Translations under genes and position numbers: made by a program | Origin: Methanomassiliicoccaceae archaeon | Lineage (GTDB): Archaea; Thermoplasmatota; Thermoplasmata; Methanomassiliicoccales; Methanomethylophilaceae | DNA length: 6,199 nt | Reading direction: 5' to 3' | Assembly: GCA_016282555.1 (NCBI GenBank) | Contig: JAEEKU010000162.1 | Location: 1 to 6,199, forward strand | The notes under the pieces: model-generated | Databases searched by the model: none | What the model saw: the letters and a program-made list of their open reading frames with translations, nothing else | What the model was told of the DNA's origin: nothing | Shown here: positions 1 to 6,000 of the stretch, one piece after another | Numbering within the stretch: the first letter of the stretch is position 1 | Layout of the letters: each line of letters opens with the position of its first letter

Positions 1-1
1 C

Positions 2-406
2 TGCAGGGAGGTCGGCCACAGGGGGATCGCCCTCTCCGATCCGGACAAGCTTGTTCTCAAAACAACGGAGTACGAGGCCGGGGGCGGCAGGGAGTTCTTC
101 ATCTCGTACGAGTACGAGGACGCCGTAGCCGGTTACGCGAGGCTCAGACTGGATTCCCTCGCGACGATCCGGGAGCTGAAGGTATTCGGAAAAATCGCCG
201 CCATAGGCGAGAGGGGAAAGGACTGGCAGCACCGCGGCCTCGGGAAGGGGCTGATAGAAGCCGCCGAGAACATAGCGGTTGAGAACGGCTACGGGAAGAT
301 AAGGGTGACCAGCGGGATCGGGGTAAGGAAATACTACGAGTCCCGCGGGTATGTCAAAGAACTTCCGTATATGGTCAGATACCTGGAGCGGGACTCCCGC
401 GCCTGA
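2..406 (+). CDS. elp3: Elp3-type tRNA uridine(34) acetyltransferase, C-terminal part (5' end outside window)
   Basis: Partial gene: the frame is open from base 2 and ends at TGA 404-406, giving the last 134 residues. The visible part is the C-terminal GNAT acetyltransferase region of Elp3. It opens with CREVGHR, a motif characteristic of Elp3 between the radical-SAM and GNAT domains. It then has a LRELKVFG segment, the acetyl-CoA pyrophosphate loop QHRGLGKGL (about residues 78-86), AAENIA, and the terminal SGIGVRKYY...GY...LPYMVRYL signature. Elp3 proteins use a radical-SAM/Fe-S domain (not in the window) and acetyl-CoA to start the cm5-type modification of wobble uridine 34 in tRNA. In archaea and some bacteria Elp3 acts alone, without the other Elongator subunits. 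It converges on the metal ATPase gene, and the two stops overlap so that 32 bp are shared. No internal defect is seen. Family identity is nearly certain; the archaeal stand-alone role is inferred. Confidence 0.93.
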   Translation, partial: CREVGHRGIALSDPDKLVLKTTEYEAGGGREFFISYEYEDAVAGYARLRLDSLATIRELKVFGKIAAIGERGKDWQHRGLGKGLIEAAENIAVENGYGKIRVTSGIGVRKYYESRGYVKELPYMVRYLERDSRA

Positions 407-2228
407 TTCTCTTTTTTCCGGGGTACTTCTTGTCGTACATGAGCGCGGCTAGAAGCACCACGAAGCAGGATCCGGCGTTGTGGACCAGCGCTCCGGTCGT
501 GGGGTTCAGCATCCCCAGCACCGAAGCGGAGACCGCGACGAAGTTTATGCACATCGAAACCGTGATTGCGATGCGGATCGTCTTCACGGTTTCCGAAGCC
601 AGCCATTTGAGATACGGGATCCCGGAGATGTCGTCGGACATGAGAGCAATATCGGCGGAATCGATAGCGAGATCGCTTCCCATGGCGCCCATCGCGATAC
701 CCACGTCCGCGGCTTTGAGGGCCGGAGCGTCGTTGATCCCGTCCCCGACCATGCATATTATGCCCTCTCCGGACTCCACGAACCTGAGCTTGTCCTCCGG
801 GAGAAGATCCGCATGCACCTCGGATATTCCCGCCCTGGAGGCGAACAGCTCGGCGGCGTCCCTGCGGTCTCCGGTGAGCAGCACGGTCTTCACTCCCATG
901 CCGGACAGCTCCGATACCGCAGATGCCGTCTCCGGGCGCAGGCTGTCCGAGAGGAACACGGTTCCCAGAATCTTGTCTCCGGAGAAGACGGACACTGCGG
1001 TTCTCCCTCCGGTTCTCATTCCGGAATCCGCTTTTTTCACGGTATATCTCTTTCCTCCGATATCCGCTTCCACTCCGATCCCGGGCCTCGCCGAGAAGCT
1101 TTCCGGCTGCGGTACCCGGATGTTCCTGGATTCGGCCTCCTTCACTATCGCCTTTCCGACCGGGTGCTCGCTTCTGAGCTCCGCGGAGGCCGCGATCGAG
1201 AGGAGCTCGTTTTCGGATATCCCTTCCTGAATCTCGACGGAATCCACCTTCAGGGTGCCCTCCGTAAGGGTTCCGGTCTTGTCGAAGCAGATGGTCTTCG
1301 CGGAGCCTAGTTTTTCCAGCGCGAGGCCGGATTTGATCATCACGCCGTGCTTCGTCGCCTGCCCTATCGCCGCGGAGATGGCGGTCGGCGTGGAAAGAAC
1401 GAGGGCGCACGGGCAGAACACCACCAGCACGGTGACCGCGCGGACTATCTCCCCGGTGAGGAAGTAAGCTGCCACGGCGACGAGCGACGCCAGGGGAACG
1501 AGCCAGCTCGCCCATTTATCGGCTATGCGCTGGGTGTCCGCCTGCTTGCTGTCCGCCTCCTCTATAAGTTTAACGATCTTCTGCAGGGAGCTGTCCTCCC
1601 CCCTCTTCGTCGCGGCGATGTCGACGGAGCCGTACAGGTTCACCGTTCCGCTGAACACGCTGCTCCCCGCGATCTTGTCGGCGGGAATGCTCTCTCCGGT
1701 CATCGCCGCCTGGTTCACGGCGGTCTCTCCGGACACCACGGTGCCGTCCACCGGAATTGTCTCCCCGGGTTTTACGCGGATTATGTCGCCGACGCGGATC
1801 TCGGACACGGGAACCTCCGTCTCTTTTCCGTTCTCCACCCTTCTTCCGGTTTCGGGGATGGACGATATGAGGTTCTTCAGGCCTTTCTTTGATCTATTTA
1901 CAGTCATATCCTCGAGAATCGCTCCGATCTGCATTATGAACGCGACCTCTCCCGCCGCGAACAGATCTCCTATGTACAGCGCGGCGCCCATGGCGATCGT
2001 GATCAGAAGCGCCGAGGAGATCTTGCTGATTCCTTTGTTGTGAATGATTCTCCATACCGAGAGGTAGAGCAGGGGGATACCGCAGATTATGACGCAGATC
2101 CATGCCAGCGCCTCGTATTCCTGATATCCGGCGCGCGGAAGGGCGAACGACAGCACCAGGAATATCCCGGCTATCGCCGTCGCGGGAATGCCGGACAGGA
2201 TTCCGATGAAGCGGTCCAAGGAAGACAT
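375..2228 (-). CDS. P1B-type heavy-metal transporting ATPase (Zn/Cd/other divalent metal efflux pump)
   Basis: Complete 617-residue integral membrane pump that should move a transition-metal ion out of the cytoplasm at the cost of ATP. Visible P-type landmarks: actuator TGES (177-180), ion-site CPC in the sixth membrane helix (FCPCALVLSTP, 271-281), phosphorylation site DKTGT with Asp316, the P1B-specific SEHPVGKA (His355-Pro356) in the nucleotide domain, and hinge GDGINDAP (495-502). Helices are estimated at about 7-30, 40-60, 72-88, 90-108, 243-258, 260-280, 550-572 and 578-597. There is no N-terminal HMA domain and no CxxC or His-rich metal-binding tail, so it is shorter than CopA or ZntA. 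The last helix carries HNAGS (583-587), not the MxxSS of Cu pumps, the DxG of classical Zn/Cd/Pb pumps or the HEGGT of CoaT, so the substrate is open. The ATG at 2228 has no Shine-Dalgarno but a TATA box about 25 nt upstream, suggesting a leaderless mRNA. It is divergent from a TetR gene, its probable regulator. Its end overlaps elp3 by 32 bp. Confidence 0.95.
   Translation of the reverse strand: MSSLDRFIGILSGIPATAIAGIFLVLSFALPRAGYQEYEALAWICVIICGIPLLYLSVWRIIHNKGISKISSALLITIAMGAALYIGDLFAAGEVAFIMQIGAILEDMTVNRSKKGLKNLISSIPETGRRVENGKETEVPVSEIRVGDIIRVKPGETIPVDGTVVSGETAVNQAAMTGESIPADKIAGSSVFSGTVNLYGSVDIAATKRGEDSSLQKIVKLIEEADSKQADTQRIADKWASWLVPLASLVAVAAYFLTGEIVRAVTVLVVFCPCALVLSTPTAISAAIGQATKHGVMIKSGLALEKLGSAKTICFDKTGTLTEGTLKVDSVEIQEGISENELLSIAASAELRSEHPVGKAIVKEAESRNIRVPQPESFSARPGIGVEADIGGKRYTVKKADSGMRTGGRTAVSVFSGDKILGTVFLSDSLRPETASAVSELSGMGVKTVLLTGDRRDAAELFASRAGISEVHADLLPEDKLRFVESGEGIICMVGDGINDAPALKAADVGIAMGAMGSDLAIDSADIALMSDDISGIPYLKWLASETVKTIRIAITVSMCINFVAVSASVLGMLNPTTGALVHNAGSCFVVLLAALMYDKKYPGKKRIRRGSPAPGI
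407..417 (+). terminator. T-rich tract just after the elp3 stop, likely transcription terminator
   Basis: The stop codon of elp3 is followed at once by TTCTCTTTTTT. Archaeal RNA polymerase commonly terminates at U-rich tracts without a needed hairpin, so this is the likely elp3 transcript end. It lies inside the C-terminal coding part of the oppositely oriented ATPase gene, where it reads as Lys/Arg-rich codons. No strong hairpin was found before it. Confidence 0.45.
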
Positions 2229-2248
2229 GATACGTAATTACAATACAT

Positions 2249-2256
2249 CATATAAA
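2249..2256 (-). promoter_or_regulatory. TATA box of the metal ATPase gene
   Basis: On the minus strand this reads TTTATATG, close to the archaeal TATA consensus. Its centre (about 2253) lies about 25 nt before the A of the ATPase start codon at 2228, the spacing expected between a TATA box and the transcription start. The start codon would therefore be at or next to +1 (leaderless). The bases between box and ATG contain no GGAGG-like sequence, which agrees. Read on the plus strand, the overlapping TATAAATA (2251-2258) could also serve a longer tetR transcript. Confidence 0.6.
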
Positions 2257-2258
2257 TA

Positions 2259-2277
2259 ACTGAACATAGTGTTCAGT
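2259..2277. promoter_or_regulatory. Perfect inverted repeat, probable TetR-family operator
   Basis: ACTGAACA-TAG-TGTTCAGT: two perfect 8-bp arms around a 3-bp spacer, in the spacer between the divergent ATPase and TetR genes. Size and symmetry fit a dimeric TetR-family site. It abuts the ATPase TATA box, on the upstream side where the TFB recognition element (BRE) would lie, so bound repressor should hinder TBP/TFB assembly. It lies about 60 bp before the TetR start codon, so autoregulation is also possible. That the adjacent regulator binds here is inference from position. Confidence 0.75.
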
Positions 2278-2303
2278 ATCTGTAATAAAAATCCGGACAA
2301 AAG

Positions 2304-2315
2304 TAATATTATATT
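2304..2315 (+). promoter_or_regulatory. Candidate TATA box of the TetR regulator gene
   Basis: The A/T-only run TAATATTATATT has its core (about 2307-2315) centred about 26 nt upstream of the ATG at 2337. No Shine-Dalgarno precedes either possible start codon (2325 or 2337), so a leaderless mRNA starting at or near 2337 is the simplest reading. A competing box, TATAAATA at 2251-2258, would instead start the transcript near 2280 and place the inverted repeat between box and start site. Confidence 0.4.
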
Positions 2316-2336
2316 GGAAATCGTATGCGCCGACAA

Positions 2337-2885
2337 ATGGATCGCCGTCAGATTAAAACAAGAAAAGCCATAATAGGCGCTTTCACGGAGCTTCTGGAAG
2401 AGAAAGGGTACTCCGCGATCACGATTCAGGATATAGTGGACCGGGCGGACATAGGGAGGAGCTCGTTCTATTCCCATTTCGATGCCAAAGACGATCTTCT
2501 CAACGGTTTGTGCGAGGGCATCTTCGATCACGTTTTCTCCGGCGGGGGAAAGGAGGCTACCCACGACTTCTCCGGATCCAGGGATCTGGGGGACGAGCTC
2601 ACTCACATTCTTTATCATATCAGGGAGAAGAAGGACAGCATAAGATCTATCCTCTCGAGCGAGAGCGGAGACGTCTTCATGAAGTATTTCCGTCTGCACC
2701 TGAAAGATCTGTTCTCCAGAAACGCGGTTTCCGTCCCCGAGGGGATTCCGGAGGATTACGTTATCAGCGCCGGGGCGGGAAGCTTTTCGGAGGCCGTCCG
2801 CTGGTGGATCGACAACGATAATTATTCTCCGGAGGAGATCGCGGGATTCTTCCTGGAGAGCATCCGTCCCGGCATCTTCACCTGA
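2337..2885 (+). CDS. TetR/AcrR-family transcriptional regulator
   Basis: DNA-binding regulator of 182 residues, divergent from the metal ATPase and probably its repressor. The N-terminal TetR_N domain is clear: DRRQIKTRKAIIGAFTELL (helix 1), then the helix-turn-helix at about residues 29-48 (ITIQDIVDRADIGRSSFYSH), followed by AKDDLL. The C-terminal ligand/dimer domain ends with AVRWWIDN...SPEEIAGFF (from about 153), the pattern of the TetR_C_8-like group, whose ligands are mostly unknown. It has only one cysteine (Cys59) and no obvious metal-binding cluster, though Cys59, Asp64 and His65 are close together; direct metal sensing is therefore unproven. Start choice: an upstream in-frame ATG at 2325 would add MRRQ. 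I prefer 2337 because a TATA-like box lies about 26 nt before it and homologues often begin near DRR. A 19-bp inverted repeat upstream is the likely operator. The ligand is unknown. Confidence 0.92.
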   Translation: MDRRQIKTRKAIIGAFTELLEEKGYSAITIQDIVDRADIGRSSFYSHFDAKDDLLNGLCEGIFDHVFSGGGKEATHDFSGSRDLGDELTHILYHIREKKDSIRSILSSESGDVFMKYFRLHLKDLFSRNAVSVPEGIPEDYVISAGAGSFSEAVRWWIDNDNYSPEEIAGFFLESIRPGIFT

Positions 2886-2896
2886 ACCGGCACGTA

Positions 2897-2934
2897 CCGG
2901 GGAAACCCGGAATTATTCCCGTTCTTCTCTTTTT
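2897..2934 (+). terminator. Hairpin with GAAA tetraloop plus T-rich tract, likely tetR terminator
   Basis: Eleven bases after the tetR stop, CCGGG-GAAA-CCCGG (2897-2910) can form a perfect 5-bp GC stem closed by a stable GNRA-type tetraloop. A pyrimidine-rich run ending in TTTTT follows (2922-2934). An alternative imperfect palindrome, CCGGCACGTACCGG (2887-2900), overlaps the left arm. The T-rich run is the more important element for archaeal termination; the hairpin may protect the 3' end. Confidence 0.5.
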
Positions 2935-2937
2935 ATA
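2930..2937 (+). promoter_or_regulatory. Candidate TATA box of the giant surface-protein gene
   Basis: TTTTTATA partly overlaps the T-rich end of the tetR terminator and would place transcription start near 2960, giving a leader of about 75 nt. A second A-rich candidate, AAATAGAAATA at 2971-2981, would give a leader of about 30 nt. The sequence alone does not decide between them. Apart from the hairpin, these boxes and the ribosome site, nothing else is seen between 2886 and 3035. Confidence 0.35.
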
Positions 2938-3023
2938 CGTCTTTAACCGCCTTTGCAGCCCACAGTACGTAAATAGAAATAACTCCTACCAGAGACGCAT
3001 CTATCTGCGGGAAACGGACAAGA

Positions 3024-3029
3024 GAGGTG
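3024..3029 (+). promoter_or_regulatory. Shine-Dalgarno site for the surface-protein gene
   Basis: GAGGTG, a six-base match to the archaeal anti-Shine-Dalgarno (complement of GGAGGTGAT), lies 6 nt before the ATG at 3036. It fixes the start there instead of at the in-frame ATG at 3078. It also shows that this genome uses Shine-Dalgarno initiation when a leader exists, unlike the two divergent genes upstream. Confidence 0.7.
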
Positions 3030-3035
3030 TCGGCG

Positions 3036-6000
3036 ATGACAGGTACTACACGGAAAAGCGGGGCTGCATCCCGCCGTATGAGGAGAGGGGCTGTATCCGC
3101 ATCCGCGTTCGCGGTGTTTGCGGTCGCATTACTGCTGATATCATCGGTACCGCCGCAGTCCGCCGGCATCCCCACCACCAACCAGGTGCCGGACAGTGGT
3201 TATTCCGGAGACTATTACGTCATAAGATATTACGCCAATTATCAGGAATACCGGGGGATTATAGAGAACGCTCTCGGCAATAATTATAATTCGTCGAATA
3301 CGAGCATCGACTGGACGAAGGATTCGAAGTATTATTACGTCGACGTTCTCAACTACGGATCGGCAATCTCCACGGAGTACAACCCGCAGCTGTGGAAAAA
3401 CACGGTGGTGACCAACCCGGACGTAAACCAGAACTGGCTGGAGCCCGAGCAGTACGTGGCGGATTACACGGAGGACGGCACGGAGCACAGAGGAACCGTG
3501 GTGTTCGCCGGATGGAGATACACCGAGAAGCATCCCGGAGAAGGTTCCAGCTACACTCTGACCACCGCGGTCCATTACCCCGGAGAGGTTCTCTCCAACG
3601 ATGCGCTGAGAAACGCCGAAACCGTTACGAAAACCATAAACGGGGAGAGAAAGACAATAAAAGTCATCGAAGTGTACGCCACATGGGATACCGTCAAAAA
3701 CGTCCAGCTGGTAACGAGGGACGGCGGAACCGTGCAGGATACGGCGGACGGCGTCACCTACACCCGCACGTCGCTCACATTCGACGCCGCCGCCAGGGCC
3801 TTCCAGAACGCGGGCGGCGATATGTACACCAACATAATGCTCATCCACGCCGAAGGCAACAATACTGACAATGCGAGAGAGGTTCTGAAAAATTCCACCA
3901 ACAAGACCTACGCTCCGATGACGATAAGATCGGATATAATCTCGAAGAAAGCCACCGGATTCGTGGGCGGGCTTATCGCCAGTTCGAAGACGGCGACTCT
4001 GCTTGCGGGGGGAAACACGGTCATCGACGACGTCGCCGTCTGGCTGGCGGGAGAGAGCAGCAATCACGGAGAAGCCAGAACCGGAATATACGGGATGGGT
4101 TACGCGCTGATCATCGGAACCGGAGTTTTTTCGATATACGGGGAGGGGAGCGGACACGATTACCGCAGAGGATTCTCTCAGCTCTCCGGAGGACTGGATA
4201 CCAACGCCGCAGGTCCTTATCCGACGCAGGGCTCCGGCGGCCATGCGGTCGGCGTATACACGATCGAAGAGGAGCCGGACGAGGACGAAGAGTCCGCAGC
4301 GGAGCCGGAAATTCCCGCCGTGCTGACGATGCTTATCGTCCACAGCGGAACCTGGAACAACATCGTTTCCGGCGGCAGAGGGAAGACGATAAACGGATGC
4401 GCTTACGCGGTCATCAAAAACGCAACCGTTCTCGATACCGTGATCGGAAGCACGGCGGGCGTCAACAACACCCTGACAGCGACGTATCTGTATCTCGTGA
4501 ACGCGCACATGCCCGGAGACATGTACGAGATGAAGCAGCTCTACCCCGGGCATCACACGGTATCTTACGGTTCGTCGTCCCGCGAAGTTTACGATTACGA
4601 AATGTACATGCCTGCTCTTCTCAGAAAAGATACGACTTTCCTGCCTGAATGGCCGTATCTTATAGATCTGTACAGCCTTAAAGAAAAGTACAGCGGGACG
4701 TTCACTACGTTTACCGGCTCGCAAAGCACGGAATCCTCCATTTTAACCGGAGCCGGGGGAAACGGAGGCAGCGGAAAAGAAACCGTAGGCAGCACGAACG
4801 TATTCATCTCAGGCGAATCGGAGCTCTGGGACGCGCAGGCCGCCGGAAGAACTCCTGTCAACAGCACCATCACCACCGGTACGATCGAGCTGTCCGGGAA
4901 GGCTACGGTGAATCACATTCTCTGCGGAGCCACCACTGACGGTAACAAGAACAGAAATGTCAAGAGCATTGAAAACACGCATGTGATCGTTAAAGATTCC
5001 GCAAACGCGGGAACCGTATGCGGCGCGGGTTATGATACGAGTTACGATGCCGTATACGCGACAATGATGGAAACCGGCAGCATCGTCGTGGAAATAAAGG
5101 GCGGAACGGTATGCGACGTCTTCGGCGGAGGCCTCAGGGCTTTAACGGGAACCGGGGACAAACCGATAGACGACATAACGGTGACGATATCCGGAGGAAA
5201 AGTCCTCGGGGACGTGTACGGCGGAGGATCCGGCGGATTCAACAAGAAGCGTCACGACGTGAACGGACTCAGCAAATTCGGGAACACCAACGACATAGGA
5301 TTCGGCGATGCGGACGGGGACAGAGACACCACCGGCAGAAGCCGCGTGTACGTCGACAGCATAACCATTATAGTCACCGGCGACGCGGTCGTGGAGGGAA
5401 GCGTTTACGGCGGAGGAAAAAGCGTTCCGGCGATAGGCAAGTACAACGGCGATACATGGGATACTCTGGGCGCTATCAGCGACGCTAACAAGCCCCGCGG
5501 AAACGTCGCCGAAACCGTATGCAAAAGCATAAACATCACGCTGGACGGAAACGCGATCGTTAACGGAGACGTCTTCGGCGGCGGAAAAGGAGTTCCGGAC
5601 ATCGTCAACGGAAGAATCGCGGGAGAGGATCCCAGCAATTACACTCAGATCATTTCCATATCCAAGGACGGGGCAAGGAAGTACATGCCCTGGTACATCA
5701 AGAACAACATAAACGGCGTGGCGGAATTCATCAGCGGCGATTATCTCGACGGCTACGCTAAAGTATCCGGTCCTGCGGGCACGAAGACCGAAATCAACAT
5801 CGAAGTAACCGATAACGTCAGAATCGGGTCGTGCGTTCTGGGCGCCGGAGGAAGAAGCCTCACTTACGCCGATACAAATGTTATCATCGAAGGGAACGCG
5901 GAAATCGGAGGCTCCGTTTACGGAGGAGGTCTCATGAGGATGCTGACCGGCGATACCAATGTGTACGTGGGCGGCGAAGCGAACGTTCTCTACTCCGTAT

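Noticed and set aside
334..1515. Minus-strand 393-codon frame inside the ATPase gene
   Set aside because: Arg/Gly-rich, low-complexity translation in another frame of a gene with all P-type ATPase motifs intact. Plus-strand frames at 430-1310 and 1347-2043 were rejected for the same reason.
2238..2699. Minus-strand 153-codon frame across the TetR gene and the divergent spacer
   Set aside because: It lies opposite a clear TetR gene and would run through the operator and both promoters. Its translation has no recognisable domain.
2893..2970. Scattered TACGT/GTACG words in the spacer before the surface gene, considered as an operator
   Set aside because: They are short, unevenly spaced and without dyad symmetry strong enough to stand out from chance.
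3141..4724. Long minus-strand open frame of 527 codons opposite the surface-protein gene
   Set aside because: Its translation is Arg/Val/Gly-rich with no domain. The plus-strand frame over the same bases has a signal peptide, a Shine-Dalgarno and beta-helix repeats and runs more than twice as long. It is a codon-bias shadow.
5111..5488. Arg-rich plus-strand frame within the repeat region
   Set aside because: Alternate-frame reading of GGCGGAGGA-type glycine codons, which give Arg runs. Not a separate gene.
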